A stretch of DNA of 64,000 nucleotides from Palsa-883 sp963847615 (GTDB lineage: Bacteria > Pseudomonadota > Alphaproteobacteria > Acetobacterales > Acetobacteraceae): the NCBI GenBank assembly GCA_963847615.1, contig CAWKAN010000016.1, positions 310,001 to 374,000 of the forward strand, given 5' to 3'. The position numbers and the translations under genes are program-made. Below are positions 26,330-35,291 of the stretch, piece by piece. Position 1 is the stretch's first letter. The number at the start of each line of letters is the position of its first letter. The notes under the pieces are model-generated. The model ran no database searches. It was not told where the DNA came from and was given only the letters and a program-made list of their open reading frames with translations.

Positions 26330-28858
26330 ATGCACCCGCTCCCCGAGCTTCCCATCACCGAGGCTTTGCCGGCCCTCGCCGCCTGCCTCGCCGCCGGCCG
26401 CAACGCCGTGCTGATCGCCCCGCCGGGCGCCGGCAAGACCACCATCGTCCCGCTCGCCCTGCTGGACGCAGCCTGGCGCGGCGAGGATCGCATCCTGGTG
26501 CTGGAGCCCCGCCGCCTCGCCACCCGCGCCGCCGCCGCCCGGATGGCCGCGCTGCTGGGCGAGCCGGTCGGCCACACCGTCGGCTACCGCACCCGCCTGG
26601 ATGCCGCCGTCTCCCCCGCCACGCGGATCGAGGTCATCACCGAGGGCCTGCTGGTCCGCCGCCTGCTGGCCGACCCCGGCCTCGACGGCGTCGCCGCCGT
26701 GCTGCTGGACGAGGTGCACGAACGCTCGCTCGACTCCGACCTGGCGCTGGCGCTGTGCCGCGACCTGCAACGCGAGCTGCGCCCCGAGCTGCGGCTGCTG
26801 GCGATGTCCGCCACCGCCGAGGCGGCCCGCCTCGCCGTCCTGCTTGGCGCCCCAATCGGCGCCCCAACGGGTGGCCCAATGGGCGCCGCAACGGGCGCGG
26901 AGGTGATCGAAAGCGCCGGGCGCCTGTTTCCGGTCACCGTCACCCACGCCGCCCGCGACATCGCCCAGCCGCGCGACCTGCCCGACGCGCTCGCCCGCGC
27001 CGTCCGCGCCGCCCTGGCCGAGCACCCGGGCGACATCCTCGCCTTCCTGCCCGGCATGGCGGAGATCCGCCGTGCCCAGGCGGCGCTCGACGGGTGCGGC
27101 GCCCTGGTCCTGCCGCTGCACGGCGAGCTGCCTGCCGCCGAGCAGGACCGCGCGCTGCGCCCGGCCGAGGGGCGCCGCGTCGTGCTGGCCACCTCGATCG
27201 CCGAGACCTCGCTGACCGTGCCCGGCGTGCGCGTGGTGGTGGACGGCGGCTGGCGCCGAGCGCCGCGGCTCGACCCCGCCACCGGGCTGACCCGGCTCGC
27301 CACGCTGCGCATCTCGCGCGCCGCCGCCGAACAGCGGGCCGGACGGGCCGGGCGCGAGGCCCCGGGCGTGGCGATCCGGCTGTGGACCCCGGCGCTGCAG
27401 CGCGGCCTGGCCGCCTTCGACCGGCCGGAGATGCTGGAGGCGGAGCTGTCGCCGCTGGCGCTGGCCTGCGCCGCCTGGGGCACGCCGCCCGCCGCATTGC
27501 CCTTCCTCGACCCGCCGCCGCCGGGCGCGCTGGCCGCGGCCGGGGCGTTGCTGCGCGAACTGGGCGCGCTCGACGATGCCGGCGGGATCACCGAGTCCGG
27601 CCGGCGCATGGCCCGGCTCGGCGCGCATCCGCGCCTGGCGGCGATGCTGCTGGCCGCCGCAACCGACGCCGAGGCCGCGCTCGCCGCCACCCTCGCCGCG
27701 CTGCTGGAGGAACGCGACCCGCTGCGCGGCCCACCCCGGCATCACCCACCCCGGGGCGCACCATCGCGCGCGCCCGACGCCTCGGCCGATATTTCCCTCC
27801 GCATCGCCGCCATCACCGACGGCGACCCGGCGGCGGACCGCGGCGCGCTGGCCCGCATCCGCCAGGCCGCCGCGCAGTATCGCCGCCGGCTGCGCCTGCC
27901 GGCGGACACAAGCCCGGAAGGCGATCCGGGCCGGCTGCTGGCGGCCGGCTTCCCCGATCGCATCGCCCAGCGGCGCGGCGAACCCGGCAGCTTCCGGCTG
28001 TCCGGCGGCGGCGGCGCCAGCCTGCCGCGCACCGACAAGCTGGCCAACGCCCAGCTGCTCGCGGTGGCGGCGCTGGAGATGCGTGCCTCGGCGCAGATCC
28101 GCCTGGCCGCGCCGCTCGACCCAGATGCGCTGCCCGCCGCCCTCGCCGCGCGCGTCACCGAGACCACCGAGAGCGGCTTCGACCCGGTCTCCGGCGCGGT
28201 GTTTTCGCGCCGGCGGCGCCGGCTCGGCACGCTGGTGCTGTCCGACCGCGTGCTGCCGGCCGATCCGGCGGAAACCGCCGCCGCCCTGGCCGGCGCCGTC
28301 GCCGCCGCGGCGCTGCGCCCACTGCCCTGGACCGAGGCCGCCCGCCAGCTGCAGGCCCGCGTCGCCCTGCTGCGCCGCCTCGAACCCGAGGCCGGCTGGC
28401 CGGACCTGGCCGACGCCGCGCTGGCCGCCACGCCCGAGGCCTGGCTGGCACCGCACCTGCGCAGCATGAGCCGGCTGACCGACCTGACCCGGCTCGACCT
28501 GGCCGCGGTGCTGCGCGGCGCCCTGCCCGGCAACCTCGCGCATCGGCTGGACCGCGAGCTGCCCGAACACCTGGCGCTGCCGGGCGGGCGGGCCAGCGTG
28601 GACTACACGCAGGACCCGCCGCTGGCCTCGGCGCGGGCGCAGGCGTTCTTCGGCCTCGACCGCACGCCGACGCTGGCCGGCGACCGCGTCCGCCCGGCGC
28701 TCGCGCTGCTGTCGCCGGCCGGTCGGCCGATCGCGGTCACCGGCGACCTGGCCGGATTCTGGCGCGGCGGCTGGGCGGAGGCGCGACGCGACATGCGCGG
28801 CCGCTACCCGAAACACCCGTGGCCGGACAATCCCGCACTGGCCAGGGTGGTCGGGTGA
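26330..28858 (+). CDS. hrpB: ATP-dependent RNA helicase HrpB
   Basis: 842 aa, the usual HrpB length. DEAH-type helicase motifs in order: Walker A PPGAGKTT (31-38), LEPRRLATRAAAARMA (Ia), the DEVH box (127-130), SAT (160-162), LAFLPGMAEI (IV), VVLATSIAETSLTVPGVRVVVDGG (V), QRAGRAGRE (VI). A ratchet and the HrpB C-terminal domain follow (DYTQDPPLASARAQAFFGLDRTP). The start is the ATG just upstream of HPLPELPITEALPALAA, the normal N-terminus. A Gly/Ala/Pro insertion at 173-190, built from GAP-x-G repeats, follows motif III and looks like a recent in-frame tandem expansion. The last codons lie in the arm of repeat copy 3. Confidence 0.93.
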   Translation: MHPLPELPITEALPALAACLAAGRNAVLIAPPGAGKTTIVPLALLDAAWRGEDRILVLEPRRLATRAAAARMAALLGEPVGHTVGYRTRLDAAVSPATRIEVITEGLLVRRLLADPGLDGVAAVLLDEVHERSLDSDLALALCRDLQRELRPELRLLAMSATAEAARLAVLLGAPIGAPTGGPMGAATGAEVIESAGRLFPVTVTHAARDIAQPRDLPDALARAVRAALAEHPGDILAFLPGMAEIRRAQAALDGCGALVLPLHGELPAAEQDRALRPAEGRRVVLATSIAETSLTVPGVRVVVDGGWRRAPRLDPATGLTRLATLRISRAAAEQRAGRAGREAPGVAIRLWTPALQRGLAAFDRPEMLEAELSPLALACAAWGTPPAALPFLDPPPPGALAAAGALLRELGALDDAGGITESGRRMARLGAHPRLAAMLLAAATDAEAALAATLAALLEERDPLRGPPRHHPPRGAPSRAPDASADISLRIAAITDGDPAADRGALARIRQAAAQYRRRLRLPADTSPEGDPGRLLAAGFPDRIAQRRGEPGSFRLSGGGGASLPRTDKLANAQLLAVAALEMRASAQIRLAAPLDPDALPAALAARVTETTESGFDPVSGAVFSRRRRRLGTLVLSDRVLPADPAETAAALAGAVAAAALRPLPWTEAARQLQARVALLRRLEPEAGWPDLADAALAATPEAWLAPHLRSMSRLTDLTRLDLAAVLRGALPGNLAHRLDRELPEHLALPGGRASVDYTQDPPLASARAQAFFGLDRTPTLAGDRVRPALALLSPAGRPIAVTGDLAGFWRGGWAEARRDMRGRYPKHPWPDNPALARVVG

Positions 28859-29183
28859 AGGAAAGTAAGCCGGGGCTCCGCCCCGAACCCCGCCAGGGGG
28901 GCGTTGCCCCCCTGGACCCCCCACCCCCCGGGTCAAGTGCCCGGGGGCAGGCGCCGGCAGCGGCCTCTGGACTCCATGACTGGGAGTGTGGGGAGGGGAA
29001 GGGGGCGGCTGGGCGAGGCGACGGGGCGCCGTCGCCTCGCCCAGCCGCCCCCTTCCCCTCCCCACACTCCCAGTGAAGGGTTCCAAGGGCTCCGCCCTTG
29101 GCGGGGTTCCAAGGGGCAGCGCCCCTTGGTGGGGTCTGGGGCGAAGCCCCAGCCTTGCTTTCCTTCCCCCGATTGCCCTGGTC
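28840..29183 (+). repeat. Multi-hairpin palindromic element, copy 3 (forward orientation, extra hairpin)
   Basis: Same order as copy 1: GGGGC-tcc-GCCCC, CCAGGGGGGC-gtt-GCCCCCCTGG, then an additional hairpin CCCCCGGG-tcaagtg-CCCGGGGG not found in the other copies, a truncated CAGCGGCCTCTGG hairpin, a central palindrome (tip GACGGGGCGCCGTC), and the three right-hand hairpins. The outer arms pair as CAGGG-nnn-TCGGG-n-GAAGGAAAG with their counterpart. The left arm covers the hrpB stop codon. It separates hrpB from the protease operon. Confidence 0.9.
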
Positions 29184-29260
29184 CAGGCGCGATCGCCGGC
29201 GCAACGTGTAATCTTCGCCAGATTCTTGTTGCGCCCGTTCGCGCATGCCATGTGAGGCGG

Positions 29261-30462
29261 ATGAATCGCTGGATTTCAACCGGTTGGAGGAGCGCGCCCT
29301 GGCGCCAGGCGCCGTTGGCGCTCGGGCTGCTGCTGGCCGCTTGCGCGGCCACGCCGCCGGCCGCCGTGCCGCGCGCCACGCCCACCAGCTTCGCCCCGCT
29401 GGTCCGGCGCGTGCTGCCGGCGGTGGTGAACATTGCCGTCACCGAAACGCTCAGCGGCAAGGACCTGATGGCCCAGGTGCCGCCGGAGCTGCGCGACACC
29501 CCGCTCGGGCGCGAGTTCCGCCGCAAGTTCGGCGACAAGCGCACCGAGACCATCAGCGCCGGCTCCGGCTTCATCATCGACCCCAGCGGCATCATCGTCA
29601 CCAACCGCCACGTCGTCGGCCACGCCAGCAGCATCGAGGTCGCGCTGACCGACGGCGAGACCCTGCCCGCGCGCGTGATCGGCAGCGACCAGTTGACCGA
29701 TGTCGCGGTGATCCAGGTGACCTCGCCGCACCAGCTGCCCGCGGTCGCCTGGGGCGATTCGCGCCAGGTCGAGGTCGGCGACTGGATCCTGGCCGCCGGC
29801 AACCCGTTCGGCCTGGGCGGGTCGGTCACCGCCGGCATCGTCTCGGCGAGGGGGCGCGACCTGGGCGCCGGGCCGTTCGACAATTTCCTGCAGCTCGACG
29901 CGCCGATCAATCCGGGCAACTCCGGCGGCCCGACGTTCAACATGGACGGCGCAGGTGGTCGGCATGACCACCGCCATCGTCTCGCCCAGCGGCGGCTCGG
30001 TCGGCATCGGTTTCGCCATCCCCAGCGAGGCCATCCGCCCGATCGTCGCCGAGCTGCGCGCCAAGGGCCACGTCGATCGCGGCTGGCTCGGCGTGGCGCT
30101 GCGCGACGCCGAGGAGGCCGCCTTGTTGCCGCCCCAGGCACCGTCGGAGGCGCCGCCGTCGGCAGCCCGATCCGGCGCGCCGGCGGGGGGCGCATCCGGC
30201 GGCGCATCGCCCCCCGGCCCGGCACGCGGGGCGACGATCGCCGCGGTGGAACCCGATAGCCCGGCGCTGCGGGCCGGCCTGCGCGCCGGCGACGTGGTCG
30301 TCGGCGGTGAACGGCGCGCCGGTCGACGACAGCCGCGCCCTGATCCGCGCCGTCGCCGAGACCCCGCCCGGCGCCAGCGTGCGGCTGCGGGTGCGCCGGC
30401 AGGCCAGCGAGCTCGACATCCCGGTCACCGTCGGCCGCCGGCCCGACAGCGTGGCCGAATAG
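29261..30462 (+). CDS. HtrA/Deg-type serine protease lipoprotein with one PDZ domain (two frameshifts)
   Basis: The N-terminus has a lipobox LLAACA (Cys28), so the protein is probably membrane-anchored in the periplasm. The trypsin-like triad is visible: His in VTNRHVVGH, Asp in LTDVAVIQV, Ser in NPGNSGGPT. A single PDZ follows (IAAVEPDSPALRAGLRAGDVVV ... DDSRALIRAVAETPPG) after an unusual Pro/Ala/Gly-rich linker. One extra G near 29948 and one near 30308 split the gene; removing them gives a smooth ~400-aa protein. It degrades or refolds damaged envelope proteins. It is followed in 37 bp by a regulator and kinase, a typical envelope-stress arrangement. Confidence 0.85.
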
Positions 30463-30499
30463 ACCCAGAACCCGGAACACGGAGGCCGCGGAGATCGTC

Positions 30500-31184
30500 A
30501 TGCGCATCCTGGTGGTAGAAGACGACAAGGACGTCGGCGGCTTCGTGGTGCGCGGCCTGAAGGAGGCCGGCCACGTGGTCGAGCATGGCCGACAATGGCC
30601 GCGACGGGATGTTCATGGCGGCGAGCGAGGCGTTCGACGCGATCATCCTCGATCGCATGCTGCCCGGCGGCATCGACGGGCTGCGCATCCTGGAAACGCT
30701 GCGCGCGCAGAAGAACACCGTGCCGGTGCTGATCCTGTCGGCGCTGGCCGACGTCGACGAGCGGGTGCGCGGCCTGAAGGCGGGCGGCGACGACTACCTG
30801 ACCAAGCCCTTCGCCTTTGCCGAGCTGCTGGCGCGGGTCGAGGCGCTGGCCCGGCGCGGCAAGGGCGAGGGCCCGGTGACCAAGCTGAAGGTCGAGGACC
30901 TCGAACTCGACCTGCTGTCGCGCCAGGTGAAGCGCGCCGGGCAGAAGATCGACCTGCAGCCGCGCGAATTCCGCCTGCTGGAGTACCTGATGCGCCACGC
31001 CGGCCAGGTGGTGACCCGCACCATGATGCTGGAGGGCGTCTGGGACTATCATTTCGATCCCCAGACCAACGTGATCGACGTGCATGTCTCGCGGCTGCGC
31101 CAGAAGGTGGACAAGCCGTTCCCGACCGCGCTGATCCACACCGTGCGCAACGCCGGCTACATGCTGCGCGCCGAGGACGCTTGA
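30500..31184 (+). CDS. OmpR-family response regulator (frameshifted)
   Basis: A receiver domain (MRILVVEDDKDVGGF; phospho-acceptor D51 in AIILDRMLPGGIDG; LSALADVDERV; TKPF) is joined to an OmpR winged helix (LDLLSRQVKRAG ... PREFRLLEYLMRHAGQVVTRTMMLEGVWDYHFDPQTNVIDVHVSRLRQKVD). One extra G near 30593 shifts the first 30 codons out of frame with the rest; corrected length is about 227 aa. Its stop (31182-31184) overlaps the TTG start of the kinase. It probably regulates the upstream protease among other envelope genes. Confidence 0.88.
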
Positions 31185-32729
31185 CGCTTTTCCCCACGGC
31201 ATCGACCGCGGTGCTGGACCGGCCGCCCGAGCTGGCCGGACAGCGCCCCTTGGACGAGCGCGCCTCGGCCAAGCTCCGGCCGGACGACCGCCGGCCCTGG
31301 GGCGGGCGCCCGCCCAGCCTGCTGCACTCGGCCGGCTTCCGCTTTGCCCTGGTCTATGCCCTGCTGCTGGCCGCCAGCGCCGCGGCGCTCGCGTTCTACC
31401 TGTGGTGGGCGACCGCGGGGCTGCTGGACCGGCAGACCGAGGCGGCGATCCGCGCCGACGTGCAGGGCCTGTCGGAACGCTGGAACGAGGGCGGCCTGCC
31501 CGCGCTGGTGCTGACCATCCGCGAGCGGCTGGAGCAGGACGTCGACGACGATGCGATCTACCTGCTGGTCGACCAGTCGCTGCACCCGCTCGCCGGCAAT
31601 CTGCGGACCTGGCCGGCCGTCGTGCAGCGTCCCGACGTGCTGTACCAACTGCCGGTCACCCGCGCCGGCGCGCAGGCGCTTGCCCAGGTGCAGCGCTACG
31701 ACCTGCCCGGCGGCTACCACCTGTTGATCGGGCGCGACGTGCAGGCCCGCGCCAAGCTGCGCACGCTGCTGACCGACGCGCTGCTGTGGGGCGCTGGTCG
31801 TGGTCGCGGTGATGGCGCTGGCCGGCGCGCTTCGTGGTGCGCAGCCTGTTCCGCCGCACCCTCGCCAATGTCTCGGCCACCGCCGCGGCGATCTCGGCCG
31901 GCGATTTCAGCCGCCGGGTGCGCGTCTCCGGCCGCGGCGACGAGTTCGACCAGCTGGCCGAGACGATCAACGACATGCTCGATCGGATCGGCCGGCTGAT
32001 GGAGGGGGTGCGCGCGGTCTCCAACGCCATCGCGCACGATCTGCGCACGCCGATCACCCGGGCGCGGGCGCGGCTGGAGGACGCCGCGCTGCACGCCGTG
32101 ACGGCGGACGAGCTGCACGCCGCGATCGAGCGCGCCACCGACAGACCTGGACGGCATCGTCGCGGTGTTCCAGGCGCTGATGCGGATTTCCGAGATCGAG
32201 GCGGGGTCGCGCCGGTCCGCTTTCACCGCGCTCGACCTCGCCCCGGTGCTGGCCGATGTCGCCGAGCTGTACGAGCCGGTGGCCGAGGAAAAGGGCCTGC
32301 ACCTGGTGCTGGACCTGCCGGTGCCGCCGGCGCCCCCGGCTTCCGGCGCCCTCGCCGCCAGGCCGCCCGGAAGGCCGGCGAGCCTGCCGGCTTTCGGCGA
32401 CCCCGAAATGCTGCGCCAGGCGGTGACCAACCTGATCGACAACGCCGTGAAATTCTCCCCGCCGGGCGGCGAGGTGCGGCTGTCCGCGGCCGGTCGGACC
32501 GGCGGGGGTCGAGATCTCGGTGGCCGACCAGGGCCCCGGCATTCCCGCCGAGGATCGCGCCCGCGCGACCGAGCGCTTCTTCCGCGGCGAGGCGGCGCGC
32601 AACACGCCGGGCTCCGGCCTCGGCCTCGCGCTGGTCCAGGCGGTGGCGCAGCTGCATGGCGGCGCGCTGCGCCTGGAGGACGCCGACCCCGGCCTGCGCG
32701 CCACGCTGAGCCTGCCCGCCGCCGGGTGA
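31181..32729 (+). CDS. Membrane sensor histidine kinase, HAMP-HisKA-HATPase (four frameshifts)
   Basis: Translation likely starts at a TTG overlapping the regulator stop (TTGA). Two TM segments (FALVYALLLAASAAALAFYL near 31345, and ALVVVAVMALAGAL near 31800) flank a ~130-aa periplasmic sensor. Then come HAMP, the H-box AIAHDLRTPITRARARL (near 32040), N-box NLIDNAVKFSP and G-boxes DQGPGIP and GSGLGLALV. Single extra bases near 31795, 31845, 32145 and 32505 split it into five frames; their removal gives about 515 aa. It phosphorylates the partner regulator at 30500. Four +1 shifts in one gene point to consensus error more than to decay. Confidence 0.82.
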
Positions 32730-32787
32730 CAAACTTGTCATGTCATCCCCACGGCGGCGTGAGCGGAGTGGCGGCACACTGCGCGGC

Positions 32788-33090
32788 ATGGATTCGGCGA
32801 TGATCCGCACCTTCGGTCTCGGCCTGCTGCTGGTGAGCGGCGTGTTCGTCTCCTCGGCCGGCGGCGACTCGCTGCCCGAGGTCGTGACAACCGACACGCC
32901 GGAGTACTGCCAGAAGCTGTTCATCCGGATCAGCGAGGCGATCCACACGGCGACCGCGCCGCCGCCGGGGGAAGTCGCCTCGCTGTCCAGCGAAGGCGAG
33001 CGCATGTGCAACGACGGGCTGACCCGCGGCGGCATCCTGCGGCTGCGTCGCGCGCTGCTGATCCTGGAGCAGGGAACGTCCTCGCCGTGA
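32788..33090 (+). CDS. Small secreted protein, function unknown
   Basis: 100 aa from the ATG at 32788; an upstream ATG at 32740 would add 16 basic residues before the signal peptide. A hydrophobic start (MIRTFGLGLLLVSGVFVSSAGG) predicts Sec export. The mature part has two Cys (EYCQKLF, ERMCNDG) that could form a disulfide and is helical. It lies 58 bp after the kinase on the same strand, so it may belong to the envelope-stress operon. No family recognised. Confidence 0.55.
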   Translation: MDSAMIRTFGLGLLLVSGVFVSSAGGDSLPEVVTTDTPEYCQKLFIRISEAIHTATAPPPGEVASLSSEGERMCNDGLTRGGILRLRRALLILEQGTSSP

Positions 33091-33102
33091 GCTGAGCCAC
33101 GT

Positions 33103-33498
33103 GGCACCGCGGCGCCGGCAAGTGCGCGCATCGGGGCCATCGGGTGAATGAAAGTAAGCTCGGGGCTCCGCCCCGAACCCCGCCAGGGGGCGCTTGCCCC
33201 CTTGGAACCCCCACCAAGGGCAGCGGCCTCTGGAACTCCATGACTGGGCGTGTGGGGAGGGGGAGGGGGCGGGTGGGCGAGGCGATGGGGCGCTGTCCGG
33301 CATGCCGGACGGCGCCCCATCGCCTCGCCCACCCGCCCCCTCCCCCTCCCCACACGCCCAGTGAAGGGTTCCAGAGGGCTCCGCCCTTGGCGGGGTTCCA
33401 AGGGGCAGCGCCCCTTGGTGGGGTCTGGGGCGAAGCCCCAGCCTTGCTTTCGTTGACCCGATGGCCCCGACCCGCGCACTTGCCGGCGCCGCGGTGCC
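33103..33498 (+). repeat. Multi-hairpin palindromic element, copy 4 (forward orientation, extended arms)
   Basis: Same module order as copy 1, with a central palindrome whose tip is TGTCCGGCATGCCGGACG. In this copy the inverted symmetry extends about 50 bp beyond the shared element: GGCACCGCGGCGCCGGCAAG on the left (from 33103) reappears reverse-complemented on the right (to 33498). The extension lies in flanking sequence not shared with other copies. The start of the DUF3108 gene lies 17 bp after the right end. Confidence 0.9.
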
Positions 33499-33514
33499 GC
33501 ATAATATCGGCGCC

Positions 33515-34324
33515 ATGCGACAAGCGCGCCTGGTTCCCCTGGTGTTGGCGATGTTGCTGGCCGCGCCCGCCTGCGCGGCGGAGGATGGCGACGTTCATGC
33601 CGCCTACGACACCTATGCGGCGGGTCTGCACGTGGCCAATGTCGAGGCGGGTTTTGGCTTCGGCCCCTGGTCGTATCAGGTGCAGCTTGCCTACCACACC
33701 ACCGGGCTGGTCGGCTTCTTCTTCCGCGGCCATCAGCTCAACACCGTCACCGGATCGTGGGACGATGCGCAGCCGGCGCCGCATGAATTCTTCGGCGACG
33801 GCCTCTGGCGCGGGCTGCACCGCATCACGCTGATCGACTACGACCGCGGCATGCCGGTGGTCCGCGACCTGGAGCCGCCGAACGAGACCGAGCGCCAGGA
33901 CGTGCCGCCGGACCTGCGCGCCCACACGGTGGACACCTTGAGCGCGCTGGCGGAACTGATGCGCAACGTCGCCGCGTCGGGCCGCTGCGAGACGACCGTG
34001 CGCACCTATGACGGACGCCGCGTCACCGAGGTGACCGCACGCACCGTGGGCAAGGAGACCTTGGCGCCGACCGACCGTTCGGCGTTCAGCGGCCAGGCGC
34101 TGCGCTGCGACTTCGAAGGACGCATGCTGGCGGGGTTCCTGCTCGGCGACAGCGACGAGGCGCATCGCCGCCCGCTGCACGGCTCCGCCTGGCTGGCGGA
34201 AGCGGTGCCCGGCACGCTGCCGATGCCGGTGCGGATGACGTTCGAGACGCGCTGGTTCGGCGACGCGACGATGTACCTGACCAAGGCCGGCCCAGGCCCA
34301 TTGCCGCCGCTCTCCGGTCACTGA
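33515..34324 (+). CDS. DUF3108-domain exported protein
   Basis: 269 aa. Signal peptide MRQARLVPLVLAMLLAAPACAA at the N-terminus; the 18-residue longer version is unlikely because it would precede the signal and read repeat sequence. The mature part follows the DUF3108 pattern: AAYDTYAAGLHVANVEAGFGF, a run of beta-strands (YQVQLAYHTTGLVGFFFRG), RCETTVRTYDGRRVTEV, and a C-terminal sheet (MPVRMTFETRWFGDATMYL). Members are periplasmic or outer-envelope proteins of unknown function in Rhodospirillales and other Proteobacteria. Confidence 0.75.
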   Translation: MRQARLVPLVLAMLLAAPACAAEDGDVHAAYDTYAAGLHVANVEAGFGFGPWSYQVQLAYHTTGLVGFFFRGHQLNTVTGSWDDAQPAPHEFFGDGLWRGLHRITLIDYDRGMPVVRDLEPPNETERQDVPPDLRAHTVDTLSALAELMRNVAASGRCETTVRTYDGRRVTEVTARTVGKETLAPTDRSAFSGQALRCDFEGRMLAGFLLGDSDEAHRRPLHGSAWLAEAVPGTLPMPVRMTFETRWFGDATMYLTKAGPGPLPPLSGH

Positions 34325-34522
34325 CCGGGCGACAACGCCCCTGCGGCAAGCAGTTCGGCGCGCGGCACCGGCGATGATCGCCGCCCTGGCGTCGGTCCCT
34401 GGCGTCGGTCCCTGGGCGGGCCGGGGCGTGACCGGCCGGCGCAACCTCCCGGGCCATCCGGCCGGGTACGGCGCGACTGCGGCGACGGACGGTTCCGCCA
34501 AGGTCAAGGCGTGCCTCGCCGG

Positions 34523-35209
34523 CTATCCGGGCGGCGCGCCCTGGCCGGGCCGGACGCGGCGCTCCAGCAGCGCGCCGGCCAGGGCCGCCACCTCGGTGAA
34601 CGCCGCGGCGATCGCCGTGGCGCCCGTGGCCATCGCCGGCGGCCCGTAGCCCCAGGCGGCGAAGATGCACGGCAGTCCCGCACCGGCGGCCGCGGCGACG
34701 TCGTTGGCGTGGTCGCCGACCGCCACGGCGCGCTCCGGCGTGCCCCCGGCCGCGGCCAGGGTCGCCAGCATGTGGCGCGGGTCGGGCTTGCGCACCGGGA
34801 AACTGTCGCCGCCGCCGATCGCGGCGAACAGCGCCTCCAGGTCAAACGCGCGCAGCAGTGCCCGCGCCGCCGCCTCCGGCTTGTTGGTGCAGACGGCGAG
34901 GCGCCAGCGCGCCGCGGCCAACTCGCGCAGCGTGTCGGCAACCCCGGGATAGGGCCGCGAGGCCACGGCGACATGCGCCGCATAGTCGGCGACGAAGGCC
35001 GCGTGGTCCGCCGCGTCCGCCTGGTGGCAGCGGGCCGCGCAGGCGCGCTCGACCAACCGGGCGACGCCGTCGCCCACCATCGTGGCGGTCTCCGCCGGCG
35101 CCAGGCCGGCCAGGCCGCGCGCGTGCAGCATGCGGTTGAGCGCGGCGGTGAGGTCGGGGACGCTGTCGATCAGCGTGCCGTCGAGATCGAGAAGCAGGGT
35201 GCGGGTCAG
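34523..35209 (-). CDS. gph: Phosphoglycolate phosphatase (HAD family)
   Basis: HAD motifs: LLLDLDGTLIDSVPDL (nucleophile Asp pair), LAVCTNKPEAAARALL (Thr, motif II), Lys in FPVRKPDPRH, and VGDHANDVAAA (motif IV). This is the Gph pattern: hydrolysis of 2-phosphoglycolate in the cytoplasm. No ATG, GTG or TTG occurs in frame before the first HAD motif. A CTG at 35209, 9 nt after a GGAG, is the only plausible start giving the full motif I (228 aa); the first ATG (35131) would delete the catalytic Asp residues. A missing base is the alternative. Divergent from glmU. Confidence 0.8.
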   Translation of the reverse strand: MTRTLLLDLDGTLIDSVPDLTAALNRMLHARGLAGLAPAETATMVGDGVARLVERACAARCHQADAADHAAFVADYAAHVAVASRPYPGVADTLRELAAARWRLAVCTNKPEAAARALLRAFDLEALFAAIGGGDSFPVRKPDPRHMLATLAAAGGTPERAVAVGDHANDVAAAAGAGLPCIFAAWGYGPPAMATGATAIAAAFTEVAALAGALLERRVRPGQGAPPG

Positions 35210-35291
35210 CGCGTATCACTCCGAAACGCAAATTGAATGAACCGGTTTCCGGCAGGCTTTGACACGGCGTATGCTGGCCCGTTACGGAATG

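Noticed and set aside
24410..29251. A 1613-aa minus-strand open frame opposite hrpB
   Set aside because: It is antisense to a well-supported helicase gene, has biased Arg/Gly/Pro composition and no motifs; GC-rich DNA leaves such frames open by chance.
29930..32510. Programmed ribosomal frameshifting in the protease, regulator and kinase
   Set aside because: Shifts occur at different sequences without slippery motifs or stimulatory structures, and four in one kinase would be unprecedented.
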